A stretch of DNA of 64,000 nt from Cellulophaga omnivescoria (GCF_001999725.1 NZ_MDDP01000010.1:434001-498000), one strand, 5' to 3'; counted from the first letter of the stretch, positions 51,331-61,135 are shown. A program made the numbers and translations. The notes: generated from the sequence alone by a model not told the origin.

Positions 51331-54072
51331 ATGAAAAAGAAAATATTAAAAATTGTAGGTATTGTAGTGTTGCTAATTGTAATTTTATTAATTGCTGCGC
51401 CTTTCTTTTTACAAGGAAAAATAGAAAAAATTATTAAGGATAAAGTAAACAATAATATAGAAGCTACATTAGACTTTGCTAGTGCAGACTTAAGTTTATT
51501 TTCTAGTTTTCCTAATGCTAAGGTTACCATTAATGATTTAGTGTTAACAAATAAGGCTCCTTTTGCTGGCGACACCTTGTTTGCCTCTAAAGAAATTGCT
51601 TTAGATATGGCAATAACTGAACTTTTTAAAGATTCTTCTGAGGCTATTGGTATAAAGAGTTTGGCTGTAGATGGCGCTACTTTAAACATTATAGTAAATA
51701 AAGATAGTATTGCTAATTATGATATTGCCAAAAAAGATCCTGCAGTTGCTGTAACGCCAGAGACAACAGAAGAAGAGGGTAGTAGTTTTACTTTGGCAAT
51801 GGAGTCTTATAAAATTACCAACTCTAGTATTGTGTATGTAGACCAAACGTCTGGTATGGCCTTAGCGCTAACAGAATTGCAGCATTCTGGTACTGGAGAT
51901 TTATCTTTAGAGAAGTCTGAGTTGGATACTAAAACAAATGCACTGGTATCTTTTGGTATGGGCGGTACAAATTATTTAAACAGAAATAAAGTTGGTTTAG
52001 ATGCTTTAATAAGTATAGACTTAAAGCAGAGTAAATATTCTTTTTTAAAGAATGAGGCTTTAATTAATCAGTTGCCATTAGTTTTTGATGGTTTTGTTAA
52101 GGTTAATGATGATAACCAAGAGGTAAACATCAACTTTAAAACTTTGTCTAGTGAGTTTAAAAACTTTTTAGCATTGGTGCCAGAAGAATATACTAAGAGT
52201 ATAGAGAATGTAAAAACAACCGGAAAATTTACGATAGAAGGTAAGTTAGATGGTATTGTAGATGAAACACATATTCCTAAGTTTTCTGTAAAATTAAATT
52301 CGGACAATGCGTCATTTAAATATCCAGACTTACCAAAGTCTGTTACTAATATCTTTATAAATGCCGCTATAGATAATACAACTGGTTTGGTAGAGGATAC
52401 TTCTGTAGATATTAAAAAATTAGCTTTTGCAATAGATCAAGATAGGTTTAATCTTAATTCTCAGATTACAGATTTAGTGTGTAACACTAAGGTAAAAGCG
52501 CATTTAGATGGTAATATGAACTTAGCAAACATATCACAAGCATATCCTGTACCAGCAGACTTAAATTTAAAAGGTTTACTAAAGGCAGATGTTACTACAG
52601 CTTTTGATATGGCTTCTATAGAAAAAGAACAATATCAAAATACAGCAACAAGTGGCACGTTAGATTTAAAAGATTTTGAGTATAATTCTGATGAGCTTAA
52701 AAATCCTGTACAAATTACAACAACTTCTTTGTCATTTAATCCAAAAACGGTATCATTAAATGAGTTTCAAGGAAAAACTGGTAAGACTGATTTTTCAGCA
52801 AAGGGTACAATTACAAACTTGTTAGGATTTATGTTTAAGGATGAAAAGGTAAAAGGAGATTTTGCTTTAAATTCTAATACGTTTGCTTTAAATGATTTTA
52901 TGGTTGATGAGGTTGAGGAGACAGAAACGTCAACTAAAACAACAGAAGAAAAGCAAACTGTAGCCGATGAAAAATTAAAAATTCCATCGTTTTTAGATGC
53001 TACAATTACTGCTAATGCTAATACCGTATTGTATGATAATTTAACGCTTAAAGATGTAAAAGGAACGTTGCGTATTAAAGATGAAACTGCAACATTGTCT
53101 AATATGACTACCTCTTTATTTGGTGGTAAAATGGCTTTTAATGGTGAGGTTTCTACTAAAAATGAAGCTGCTACTTTTGCTATGAATTTGGGAATGAATC
53201 AGTTTAACATAAGTCAGGCTCTAAAAGGGTTAGAAATGTTAGAGGTGTTAGCTCCTGTAGCAAAAATTATAAGAGGTAATTTAAATTCAGATATTTCTGT
53301 TGCAGGTAATTTAAAGGATGATTTTACACCAGATTTAGCTACAATATCCGGTAAAGTGTTGGCAGAGTTAATGCAAACGGAATTAGATGGAAAACAAGAA
53401 AAATTTGTAACAGCTTTAAGTGATAAGCTTAGCTTTTTAAAACCAGAAAAATTAAACTTAAACGGATTAAAAACTGCTTTATCTTTTGATAATGGAAAAG
53501 TGGCGGTAAAACCATTTAAGCTTAACTATGGTGATATTACAATGAATGTTGCTGGTAGCCATACTTTTGATAGCAAGTTGGCTTATAATGCAACTGTAGA
53601 GGTGCCTGCAAAATATTTAGGAAGTGATGTAACTAAGTTAATTGCTAAAATTGATGATAAAAAGCTAGAAGATTTAACAATACCGGTTACAGCTAATATT
53701 GGTGGTAATTTTACAAATCCAGAGGTAAAAACAGACTTAACTAGTGGTGTAAAAAACTTAACTAGCCAGTTAATAGAAATAGAAAAGCAAAAACTAATAG
53801 CGAAAGGCAAAGACAAAGCTACTAGTGTTATTAGTGATTTGTTAAATAAAAATAAGTCTAAAACCGACTCATTAACTAAGGAGGATGCAAAAACTTCTGT
53901 AGTTAAGGACGTTGTAGGTGGGTTGTTAGGAAAAAAAGATACTACTGCGGTTAAAGAAAATACAACTACAACTACCAAACAAGAAACCCAAAAAGAAGCT
54001 GTTAAGGAAATTTTAGGAGGCTTGTTTGGCAAAAAGAAAAAAGAAACCGAAAAAGATACTACTAAACAATAG
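51331..54072 (+). CDS. AsmA family envelope protein
   Basis: A 913-residue inner-membrane-anchored periplasmic protein with an N-terminal helix (about 7-27) and a long beta-rich chain of the AsmA/TamB-like superfamily (LRIKDETATLSNMTTSLFGG, LFSSFPNAKVTINDLVL), probably involved in lipid or outer-membrane transport. The C-terminal 120 residues are low complexity, rich in Lys, Thr and Glu, and contain two similar elements, VKDVVGGLLGKKD and VKEILGGLFGKKK. Its stop codon overlaps the convergent DUF2797 gene by 11 bases. Confidence 0.85.
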   Translation: MKKKILKIVGIVVLLIVILLIAAPFFLQGKIEKIIKDKVNNNIEATLDFASADLSLFSSFPNAKVTINDLVLTNKAPFAGDTLFASKEIALDMAITELFKDSSEAIGIKSLAVDGATLNIIVNKDSIANYDIAKKDPAVAVTPETTEEEGSSFTLAMESYKITNSSIVYVDQTSGMALALTELQHSGTGDLSLEKSELDTKTNALVSFGMGGTNYLNRNKVGLDALISIDLKQSKYSFLKNEALINQLPLVFDGFVKVNDDNQEVNINFKTLSSEFKNFLALVPEEYTKSIENVKTTGKFTIEGKLDGIVDETHIPKFSVKLNSDNASFKYPDLPKSVTNIFINAAIDNTTGLVEDTSVDIKKLAFAIDQDRFNLNSQITDLVCNTKVKAHLDGNMNLANISQAYPVPADLNLKGLLKADVTTAFDMASIEKEQYQNTATSGTLDLKDFEYNSDELKNPVQITTTSLSFNPKTVSLNEFQGKTGKTDFSAKGTITNLLGFMFKDEKVKGDFALNSNTFALNDFMVDEVEETETSTKTTEEKQTVADEKLKIPSFLDATITANANTVLYDNLTLKDVKGTLRIKDETATLSNMTTSLFGGKMAFNGEVSTKNEAATFAMNLGMNQFNISQALKGLEMLEVLAPVAKIIRGNLNSDISVAGNLKDDFTPDLATISGKVLAELMQTELDGKQEKFVTALSDKLSFLKPEKLNLNGLKTALSFDNGKVAVKPFKLNYGDITMNVAGSHTFDSKLAYNATVEVPAKYLGSDVTKLIAKIDDKKLEDLTIPVTANIGGNFTNPEVKTDLTSGVKNLTSQLIEIEKQKLIAKGKDKATSVISDLLNKNKSKTDSLTKEDAKTSVVKDVVGGLLGKKDTTAVKENTTTTTKQETQKEAVKEILGGLFGKKKKETEKDTTKQ

Positions 54073-54856
54073 TTAAACTAACGTAGTAGCCCTCGTTGCT
54101 TCTAATGTTAAAAACAGTATTGTCTTCAAAAATTAAATACTGGCCTTTAATACCTTTTAAAGTGCCTTTGTAGGTTGGTGTTTTATCCAGATTAAGACTT
54201 TTTACTTTTTCTGGATATTGCATTACTGGAAATTCTAAATGAGTTTCTTGGTTGTCCTCTATAAAATACTGTAAGGCTTCTTTAGGTATATATTGTTTTA
54301 GTTTGTTGCGCCATTCTATTAAGTTTTCATCATCTACCGTATTGGTAAGCATTTTACGCCAATTAGTCTTGTCTGCTACGTATTCTTTTAATGCAACTTC
54401 TGTAATTCCTGCTAAATAGCGGTTTGGTACTTCAACAATTTCTATGGCTTCATGTGCACCTTGGTCAATCCACCTTGTAGGTATTTGTGCTTTGCGAGTA
54501 ACACCTACTTTTACGTTGCTAGAGTTTGCTAAATAAACAATATGTGGTTGTAATTGAACTTTTTTTTCATAGGCCAAATCGCGGTCTTCTTGGTCTAAGT
54601 GGGCTGTGCTTAACTCTGGTCTCATTATCCAATCTCCGGCAGTTGGGATCTCAAAAAAACAAGATTTACAAAACCCTTGTCTGTATATTGGCTTGTCTAA
54701 CTTGCAGTTAAGGCACTGGTGTTTTATAAAGTTAATCTCTATAGTTTTATTTAAAATCTGGTTCACATTTAAAAAATCATTCTCAAAAAGTAGATAATAT
54801 TGTATAGGGTTTCCGTTCTCTGTTTGCATTTTTTGTAAAACACCTTGGTACTGCAT
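54062..54856 (-). CDS. DUF2797 protein (zinc finger, GIY-YIG-like)
   Basis: A 264-residue cytosolic protein of the DUF2797 family. Two CxxC pairs, HQCLNCKL and FCKSCFFE, make a likely zinc ribbon near residues 55-80. A segment YLANSSNVKVGVTRK followed by RWIDQGA resembles the start of GIY-YIG-type nuclease folds; this is pattern recognition, not proof of activity. The start at 54856 (MQYQGVLQKM) is preferred because an upstream frame at 54946 would overlap the divergent GH3 gene. It converges on and overlaps AsmA by 11 bases. Confidence 0.82.
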   Translation of the reverse strand: MQYQGVLQKMQTENGNPIQYYLLFENDFLNVNQILNKTIEINFIKHQCLNCKLDKPIYRQGFCKSCFFEIPTAGDWIMRPELSTAHLDQEDRDLAYEKKVQLQPHIVYLANSSNVKVGVTRKAQIPTRWIDQGAHEAIEIVEVPNRYLAGITEVALKEYVADKTNWRKMLTNTVDDENLIEWRNKLKQYIPKEALQYFIEDNQETHLEFPVMQYPEKVKSLNLDKTPTYKGTLKGIKGQYLIFEDNTVFNIRSNEGYYVSLTIV

Positions 54857-54939
54857 AAAATGTATTTGAATATTAAAGTTGTATAGGCTATTTTTATCAA
54901 AATAACCACTGAAATTTTTCAGGATAAAGATACCTAAAA

Positions 54940-56454
54940 ATGTCAATACCTTTTGTTAATTCTATTGCTTCTTGGTTGCTTAAAAAGCGGTATCACCAGA
55001 TAGAACTTTTTTTAAAATATCCTGCAGAGGTGCAGGAAGAAGTAATGTTTAAACTCTTAAGTATTGCTAAAGATACGGAAGTGGGGAGGCAATATAATTT
55101 TGCTACTATTACAAATTACAAAGAGTTTGCAGAGCGTTTGCCAATTGTTTCTTATGAAGAGATAGAGCCTTTAATAGAACGAACAAGAAAAGGGGAGCAA
55201 AACATTTTTTGGCCAACAAGTATAAAATGGTTTGCTAAAAGTAGCGGTACTACCAATGCCAAAAGTAAATTTATACCTGTTAGCTCAGAGGCTTTAGAAG
55301 ACTGTCATTACAAATCTGGTAAAGATTTGCTGTGTTTATACCTTAACAATAATGAAAACTCTCAGTTGTTTACAGGAAAAAGTTTGCGCTTGGGTGGTAG
55401 TAAAGAGTTGTATGAAGATAACGGGAGTTTTTTTGGAGACTTATCTGCAATATTGATAGATAATATGCCTTTTTGGGCAGAAATGAGTAGCACACCAAGT
55501 AATAAGGTATCTTTAATGAGTGAGTGGGAAACCAAATTAAACGCCATTATTAACGAAAGTAAGTTAGAAAATGTAACTAGTTTGGCGGGTGTACCTTCAT
55601 GGATGTTGGTATTACTAAATAATATGTTAGAGCAAACCGGAAAAAATCATTTGTTTGAAATTTGGGAAAATCTGGAGGTTTATTTTCATGGAGGTGTAAG
55701 TTTTAGTCCGTATAAAGACCAGTACAAGGCCTTGTTGCCTCGTAAGCAATTTAATTACTACGAAATATACAATGCATCTGAAGGTTTTTTTGCTATACAA
55801 GATAGAAACAATGCGGATGATTTACTTTTAATGCTAGATTATGGTATTTTTTATGAATTTATACCTATGGATGCTTATGGTTTAGAAGACCAAAAAGTAG
55901 TTGCTTTATGGGATGTAGAGTTACATAAAAATTATGCAATTGTAATTACCACAAATGCTGGTTTGTGGAGGTATAGAATAGGGGATACTATTAGGTTTAC
56001 ATCCTTAAATCCGTATAGAATTAAAATTACTGGTAGAACAAAACATCATATTAATGTTTTTGGCGAAGAGTTAATTATTGAAAATGCAGAGGAATCATTA
56101 AAAAAGGTGTGTAAAAAAACAAGTGCACAAATTAAAGACTATACAGTTGCGCCAATATTTATGGTAGGTAAAGAAAAAGGTGCACATGAATGGATTATAG
56201 AATTTAGAAAAGAGCCGCAGGATATTAACCATTTTACAGAATTGTTAGATAATGCTTTAAAATCTTTAAATTCTGATTATGAAGCTAAGCGTTACAATAA
56301 TATAACACTTACTATGCCTAAAGTGCACAGTGCTAGAGAGAATCTTTTTTATGACTGGTTAAAAGATAGAAACAAACTGGGAGGGCAACATAAAATACCT
56401 AGATTGTCAAATAAAAGGGACTATATCGATGAATTGCTTCTAATGAACAAATAA
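54940..56454 (+). CDS. GH3 auxin-responsive promoter family protein
   Basis: A 504-residue member of the GH3 family of acyl-adenylate-forming enzymes, best known from plants, where they conjugate jasmonate or auxin to amino acids. Motifs include AKSSGTTNAKSKFIPVS for nucleotide binding, YNASEGFFAIQD and LWRYRIGDTIRFTS. Bacterial members exist, frequently in Bacteroidetes, but have no agreed substrate. It diverges from DUF2797 and is followed after 69 bases by an alpha/beta hydrolase gene, which may belong to the same transcript. Confidence 0.92.
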   Translation: MSIPFVNSIASWLLKKRYHQIELFLKYPAEVQEEVMFKLLSIAKDTEVGRQYNFATITNYKEFAERLPIVSYEEIEPLIERTRKGEQNIFWPTSIKWFAKSSGTTNAKSKFIPVSSEALEDCHYKSGKDLLCLYLNNNENSQLFTGKSLRLGGSKELYEDNGSFFGDLSAILIDNMPFWAEMSSTPSNKVSLMSEWETKLNAIINESKLENVTSLAGVPSWMLVLLNNMLEQTGKNHLFEIWENLEVYFHGGVSFSPYKDQYKALLPRKQFNYYEIYNASEGFFAIQDRNNADDLLLMLDYGIFYEFIPMDAYGLEDQKVVALWDVELHKNYAIVITTNAGLWRYRIGDTIRFTSLNPYRIKITGRTKHHINVFGEELIIENAEESLKKVCKKTSAQIKDYTVAPIFMVGKEKGAHEWIIEFRKEPQDINHFTELLDNALKSLNSDYEAKRYNNITLTMPKVHSARENLFYDWLKDRNKLGGQHKIPRLSNKRDYIDELLLMNK

Positions 56455-56523
56455 ATTGGTTTATTTACTGGTTATATATCATATTGCATATATAAACCTA
56501 ACCAGTATATAAAACTATAAATT

Positions 56524-57114
56524 ATGAATTCAGAAAGACTAGTTGTTTTGTCAGATATGTGGGGTCCAAAAAAAGGAATGTGGATTACATCATATTTAGC
56601 ATATTTACAGCAGTATTATGATATAGAATATTATGATATTCAGGAGTTAGCAAATGTAAATTTGTTAAAACAAACCGAGAAAAATATACACAGCGCTTTT
56701 GTAGAAGGAGGTATTGATACTGCTGTATCTCATTTATTAAAAAAAGAAACTAAATCAGCTCACTACCTTGCTTTTAGTATGGGTGGTTCTATTGCTTGGA
56801 AGGCAAACTTAAAAGGATTACCAATGAAATCTTTGTACACAGTGTCTGCAACAAGAATACGTAAAGAAGTAGAGCGTGTAGATGTAGATGTAAAAATGCT
56901 TTTTGGAAGCAAAGATTTGTACAGGCCTTCTGTAAAATGGTCTGAAACTATTGGAGTAGATTTAGAAGTTGTAGATAATTATGGTCACGAGATGTACTCT
57001 GACTCAGAAATTATAAAAAAAGTAAGCTTAGATCTTTTAAAAAAAGTAATGGTAAAACCAGAACAGGTTAAGAAAGAGGCTAAGGTTAAAGTATTGGCAA
57101 AAAAAATATCCTAA
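56524..57114 (+). CDS. Alpha/beta-hydrolase-like protein
   Basis: A 196-residue protein with a probable hydrolase fold: VVLSDMWGPKKGMWIT near the start, nucleophile elbow AFSMGGSIAWKA near residue 85, VKMLFGSKDLYRPS (aspartate candidate) and DNYGHEMYSDSE (histidine candidate). It is short for the family, lacking a large cap. The basic tail KKEAKVKVLAKKIS is unusual. Its stop codon is inside its own terminator stem. The preceding GH3 gene is 69 bases away. Confidence 0.75.
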   Translation: MNSERLVVLSDMWGPKKGMWITSYLAYLQQYYDIEYYDIQELANVNLLKQTEKNIHSAFVEGGIDTAVSHLLKKETKSAHYLAFSMGGSIAWKANLKGLPMKSLYTVSATRIRKEVERVDVDVKMLFGSKDLYRPSVKWSETIGVDLEVVDNYGHEMYSDSEIIKKVSLDLLKKVMVKPEQVKKEAKVKVLAKKIS

Positions 57115-57142
57115 AGCATACCTTTAGACCTTTAGGATATTT
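57105..57142 (+). terminator. Terminator spanning the hydrolase stop codon
   Basis: A 12-bp perfect stem (57105-57116 with 57130-57141) that includes the stop TAA at 57112-57114. The following T run is weak. Confidence 0.6.
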
Positions 57143-57156
57143 ATAGTATAGTTTTA

Positions 57157-57185
57157 AAAAGCCGTTTTTTTATGAAACGGCTTTT
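57157..57185 (-). terminator. clpX terminator overlapping its coding end
   Basis: An 11-bp stem (57157-57167 with 57175-57185) and 7-base loop holding the clpX stop. The right arm is coding (codons for KAV). The minus strand continues into T5. Confidence 0.78.
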
Positions 57186-58405
57186 AGCTTTTTAACTGTT
57201 TCATAAGATAACTTTTGTTCTGCATATTCTTGTGTTACTTTAAACTCTTTGTCTTGGCTACTTGGTAGCTCAAACATAGCGTCTGTAAAAATTGCTTCAC
57301 ACAAAGAACGCAGTCCCCTTGCGCCTAGCTTGTATTCAATTGCTTTAGAAACTACATAATCTAAGGCTTGGTCTGTTATAGAAAACTTAATGTCGTCCAT
57401 AGCAAAAAGCTTCTCATATTGCTTTATAATTGCGTTTTTAGGTTCTGTAAGTATAGCACGTAACGTTTTTTCGTCTAACGGATTCATATGTGTTAACACT
57501 GGTAAACGGCCAATAATTTCAGGAATTAAACCAAATTCTTTTAAATCTTTTGGAATAATGTATTGTAAAATGTTAGTATTGTCTACGTTGTCCTCTAATT
57601 TAGATGCGCTGTAGCCTACTGCCTGCATATTTAGGCGTTTGGTTATTATACGTTCTATGCCGTCAAAAGCGCCACCAGCAATAAATAAGATGTTTTCTGT
57701 ATTAACCTCTATAAATTTTTGATCAGGGTGTTTACGTCCTCCTTTTGGTGGTACATTAACAACAGTACCTTCTAAAAGTTTTAATAAACCTTGTTGCACG
57801 CCTTCGCCAGATACATCTCTAGTAATAGAAGGGTTATCGCTTTTACGAGCAATTTTATCAATCTCATCTATAAAAACAATGCCGCGCTCTGCTTTTTCTA
57901 AATTGTAGTCTGCAGCTTGTAAAAGGCGCGTTAGTAAACTTTCTACATCCTCACCAACATAACCAGCTTCTGTTAGTACAGTAGCGTCTACAATGGCTAA
58001 TGGTACGTTAAGCATTTTGGCAATTGTTTTTGCCATTAATGTTTTTCCAGTACCGGTTTGCCCGGCCATAACAATGTTACTTTTTTGTATTTCTACATCG
58101 TCATCTGCGCTAGAAGGTTGTAATAATCTTTTGTAGTGATTGTATACTGCAACAGACATTACTTTTTTTGTACGTTCTTGTCCTATAATAAAAGTGTCTA
58201 AAAAGGCTTTTATTTCCATAGGTTTTTTAAGAACCAATTCTGCAGATAAACTGTCTGTTTTAGACTGTTTAGTGTCTTCTATAACAATGCCATATGCTTG
58301 CTCTATGCAACGGTCACAAATATGTGCGCCCTCACCAGCAATTAATATGTTTGTTTCTGCTTTGGTTCTTTTACAAAAAGAACATTCTAAATTTTCCTTT
58401 GCCAT
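57170..58405 (-). CDS. clpX: ATP-dependent Clp protease ATP-binding subunit ClpX
   Basis: AAA+ unfoldase that feeds ssrA-tagged and other substrates to ClpP. The N-terminal zinc domain is complete with C8, C11, C30 and C33. Walker A is GQTGTGKT (115-122), Walker [10 protein letters not shown], pore loop 1 GYVGEDVE, and pore loop 2 RKHPDQKF. Sensor 2 is in [11 protein letters not shown]. Length 411 is typical. It lies 47 bases downstream of clpP on the same strand. Confidence 0.97.
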   Translation of the reverse strand: MAKENLECSFCKRTKAETNILIAGEGAHICDRCIEQAYGIVIEDTKQSKTDSLSAELVLKKPMEIKAFLDTFIIGQERTKKVMSVAVYNHYKRLLQPSSADDDVEIQKSNIVMAGQTGTGKTLMAKTIAKMLNVPLAIVDATVLTEAGYVGEDVESLLTRLLQAADYNLEKAERGIVFIDEIDKIARKSDNPSITRDVSGEGVQQGLLKLLEGTVVNVPPKGGRKHPDQKFIEVNTENILFIAGGAFDGIERIITKRLNMQAVGYSASKLEDNVDNTNILQYIIPKDLKEFGLIPEIIGRLPVLTHMNPLDEKTLRAILTEPKNAIIKQYEKLFAMDDIKFSITDQALDYVVSKAIEYKLGARGLRSLCEAIFTDAMFELPSSQDKEFKVTQEYAEQKLSYETVKKLKAVS

Positions 58406-58452
58406 AAGTCTACTTCTTCTCTTTTAGAGTAAGGTGTTTATTAGTCGGTTTT

Positions 58453-59133
58453 TTAATTTTTTTCCCTTACTAATATTTCGTCTATCATACCGTAGGTTTT
58501 TGCTTCATCAGCTTTCATCCAGTAATCTCTGTCACTGTCATTACTAACCTTGTCAAAAGTTTGGCCAGAGTGTGTTGCTATAATATTGTACAACTCATCT
58601 TTTAGCTTTAATATTTCTCTAGCAGTAATTTCTATATCGCTAGCTTGCCCTTGTGCGCCACCTAATGGTTGGTGAATCATTACACGAGAGTGTGTTAAGC
58701 CACTACGTTTTCCTTTTTCTCCTGCGCATAATAATACGGCACCCATAGATGCAGCCATACCAGTACATATTGTTGCAACGTCTGGTTTTATAAATTGCAT
58801 AGTGTCGTAAATACCTAAGCCAGCATAAACACTACCACCTGGAGAGTTAATATATATTTGAATGTCTTTAGATGCATCTGCACTTTCTAAAAACAATAAT
58901 TGTGCTTGCACTATATTTGCAACTTGGTCATTAATACCAGTTCCTAAAAATATAATTCTATCCATCATTAATCTAGAGAAAACATCCATTGCAATGGCAT
59001 TTAGTTGTCTTTCTTCAATAATGTTAGGCGTCATATTACTTGGGTACATTGTACTTAATATTTTATCATAGTACATGCTGTTTATCCCTTGGTCCTTTAT
59101 GGCGTAGTTCTTAAATTCTTTTCCGTAGTCCAT
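58453..59133 (-). CDS. clpP: ATP-dependent Clp protease proteolytic subunit ClpP
   Basis: Serine protease ring of the ClpXP machine. The catalytic triad is S129 (GMAASMGA), H154 ([11 protein letters not shown]) and D203 (DSDRDYWM), spaced as in E. coli ClpP. The chain is 226 residues with an N-terminal extension of about 30 residues before the processing region ([11 protein letters not shown]), as in many Bacteroidetes. The hydrophobic-pocket motif [11 protein letters not shown] is present. It is first in the clpP-clpX pair; the trigger factor gene upstream has its own terminator between. Confidence 0.97.
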   Translation of the reverse strand: MDYGKEFKNYAIKDQGINSMYYDKILSTMYPSNMTPNIIEERQLNAIAMDVFSRLMMDRIIFLGTGINDQVANIVQAQLLFLESADASKDIQIYINSPGGSVYAGLGIYDTMQFIKPDVATICTGMAASMGAVLLCAGEKGKRSGLTHSRVMIHQPLGGAQGQASDIEITAREILKLKDELYNIIATHSGQTFDKVSNDSDRDYWMKADEAKTYGMIDEILVREKN

Positions 59134-59157
59134 ATGTAGTATTTGGTATTTTTAAAT

Positions 59158-59191
59158 AAAAAAGGTGCCGAAAATTTATACTTTCGGCACC
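59158..59191 (-). terminator. Terminator between tig and clpP
   Basis: A 10-bp stem GGTGCCGAAA with TTTCGGCACC and an 8-base loop, running into T6 on the minus strand, 146 bases after the tig stop. Confidence 0.85.
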
Positions 59192-59336
59192 GTAAATATA
59201 CTTATTTTTTTTAGTGACGACCTATAGTGTAATTTGCTTTTAAAGCTATTTGCTATAGTTTGATACTAAATTTAACGGAATTTTTTGTTTTACCATATAT
59301 GTGCTAGTGTTTTTTTAACAATGCACAGGGTAAAAT

Positions 59337-60665
59337 TTATTCTTTTCCGTAAACTTCTTTAATAAAATCGTCATAAGAAAGCTCCTTAACTTTAAGGTTT
59401 GCTTTTTCTTTGTAAAGCGTTAATAATTTTTGACTCATTAACTGCTCAGACAATCTTTTTACTTCATCTTGGTTAGACATAATTCTTGCTGCAATATTGT
59501 CTAATTCTTCTTCAGCAGGATTTAATTGTCCGTATTGTGCCATTTGAGACTTAATAAAACCTTTGGCAAATTCTTTTAGTTCGTCAAAATTTACCTGTAA
59601 ATTGTTTTCTTGTATTATTTTACCTTCAATTAACTGGTAACGTAAACCTTTTTCAGATTTTTCAAATTCAGCAGCAGCTTCTTCTTCTGTTAATGGCTTT
59701 TCACCTGTCATTTGAATCCATTTTTTTAAGAATTCAGTAGGTAAATCAAACTTTACATTTTCAATAAAGTTTTCAGTAATGTCATTTAACAATTTTTGAT
59801 CTGCTTGTTGCTCAAATTGCTTTTCTGTATCTTCTTTTATTTTTTCTCTAAGTTCTTTTTCAGAAGTAATTTTTTCTTCTCCAAATAACTTGTCAAACAA
59901 CTCTTGGTTCATTTCTGCAGGCTCACGTTCGTTAATTTCTTCAATTGTAAACGTAACCTCTGTATTTAAATCAGCAGATTTATCAGCAGCTAAACCTAAA
60001 GCACTAGATAATTGGTAATCTTCTTTAAAAAGACCTTTGGTTTTTAATGTAACCACATCACCAACTTTTTTACCTACTAATGCATCTAAAGCTTTTTTAG
60101 CTTTAACATTGCTAAGTTCTATAGTTGTTTTGTTGTTAATTTCTTCTTCTTCGTTGGCAAAAACTCCAGTTACTTCATCTTTTTTAGATACTTCAGTTTT
60201 AGAGATAAGTTTTCCGTACTGCTTGCCAATACGTTCTACTTGCTCGTCTATCATTTTTTTATCTGCAACTATTTTATATTGAGTAATTGCTTTTTTAGTC
60301 TTAATTGGAGCTTCAAATTCTGGAGCTAAACCTAATTCAAATTCAAAATCTAGATTTTCTGCATCCCAGTTAAAGTCATCTTGTTGCTTAGGTAGCGGGT
60401 TACCAAGAACATCTAACTTTTCTTCAGTTAAGTATTTGTTTAGGTTGTCTTGTATAAGTTTGTTTACTTCGTCTACTAAAACAGCCTTACCGTATTGTTT
60501 TTTAATAAGGCCCATTGGTACATGTCCTTTTCTAAAACCTGGTATGTTTGCTTGCTTTCTATAATCGTTAAGAATTGCTTGTACCTTATCTTGGTAATCC
60601 TCTTTAGTGATAGCAACTTTCACAACTGCATTTAATGCATCAATCTGCTCTTTTGTAATATTCAT
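59337..60665 (-). CDS. tig: Trigger factor (ribosome-associated chaperone)
   Basis: Chaperone that binds nascent chains at the ribosome exit tunnel. The N-terminal ribosome-binding domain has GFRKGHVPMGLIKKQYG (residues about 44-60), the signature loop. A PPIase/FKBP domain is recognisable around 150-245, degenerate in places (KKDEVTGVFANEEEE), and the C-terminal arms (250-442) are charged and helical. Length 442 is normal. It precedes clpP-clpX, as in many bacteria, but a terminator separates them. A promoter is at 60702-60732. Confidence 0.95.
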   Translation of the reverse strand: MNITKEQIDALNAVVKVAITKEDYQDKVQAILNDYRKQANIPGFRKGHVPMGLIKKQYGKAVLVDEVNKLIQDNLNKYLTEEKLDVLGNPLPKQQDDFNWDAENLDFEFELGLAPEFEAPIKTKKAITQYKIVADKKMIDEQVERIGKQYGKLISKTEVSKKDEVTGVFANEEEEINNKTTIELSNVKAKKALDALVGKKVGDVVTLKTKGLFKEDYQLSSALGLAADKSADLNTEVTFTIEEINEREPAEMNQELFDKLFGEEKITSEKELREKIKEDTEKQFEQQADQKLLNDITENFIENVKFDLPTEFLKKWIQMTGEKPLTEEEAAAEFEKSEKGLRYQLIEGKIIQENNLQVNFDELKEFAKGFIKSQMAQYGQLNPAEEELDNIAARIMSNQDEVKRLSEQLMSQKLLTLYKEKANLKVKELSYDDFIKEVYGKE

Positions 60666-60701
60666 TTCTTGAATCTGATTTTACTTAAATAAAATGGGCT
60701 G

Positions 60702-60732
60702 CAAAAATAGTACTTTTTAATTACGTCTACAA
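60702..60732 (-). promoter_or_regulatory. Promoter of tig
   Basis: On the minus strand TTG (60730-60732), 20-base spacer, and TATTTTTG (60702-60709), 36 bases before the tig ATG. Confidence 0.62.
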
Positions 60733-60764
60733 CTTTTTAAATTGTTGTAATACAAAAGACTATG

Positions 60765-61115
60765 TTATTTTTCTTTATCTGTTTTTAAGACTGAAAATAA
60801 TACGGATTGTAATAATGATAATAATAAGCTAAATACTATGGCCCACAGCCAACTATCTACAGTAAATCCTGTTACAAAATATCCGGCTAATTTTATTATG
60901 CAAGCGTTTATTATTAACAAAAATAGGCCTAGTGTAACTATTGTAACTGGTAAAGTTAGTATTACCAAAAGTGGTTTTATAAAAAAGTTTAAAAGGCTTA
61001 ATACAATAGCAACAATTATTGCGGTAGTGTAAGTATCTACACCAATGCCAGGTAAAATTTTAGATAATACAACAACGGCAATAGCGCTTAATAATACACG
61101 TAGTATAGTTTTCAT
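60765..61115 (-). CDS. Phage-holin-family-like small membrane protein
   Basis: A 116-residue protein with four hydrophobic segments (about 5-25, 30-50, 55-77 and 90-108). The motif FFIKPLLVILTLPVTIVTLG is characteristic of the widespread bacterial membrane family often labelled phage holin family 4. The label does not imply a prophage. It lies 20 bases after the alpha/beta hydrolase gene on the minus strand and is probably cotranscribed with pdxJ. Confidence 0.88.
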   Translation of the reverse strand: MKTILRVLLSAIAVVVLSKILPGIGVDTYTTAIIVAIVLSLLNFFIKPLLVILTLPVTIVTLGLFLLIINACIIKLAGYFVTGFTVDSWLWAIVFSLLLSLLQSVLFSVLKTDKEK

Positions 61116-61135
61116 AGCTTAATGTATTTTATGGG

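Noticed and set aside
53920-54060. Frameshift or assembly error at the AsmA C-terminal tail
   Set aside because: The frame stays open with consistent codon use and ends in an ordinary stop; low complexity alone is not evidence of error.
60765-61115. Phage-holin-like protein as sign of a prophage
   Set aside because: The family is a common chromosomal membrane protein in bacteria, and no other phage gene lies nearby.
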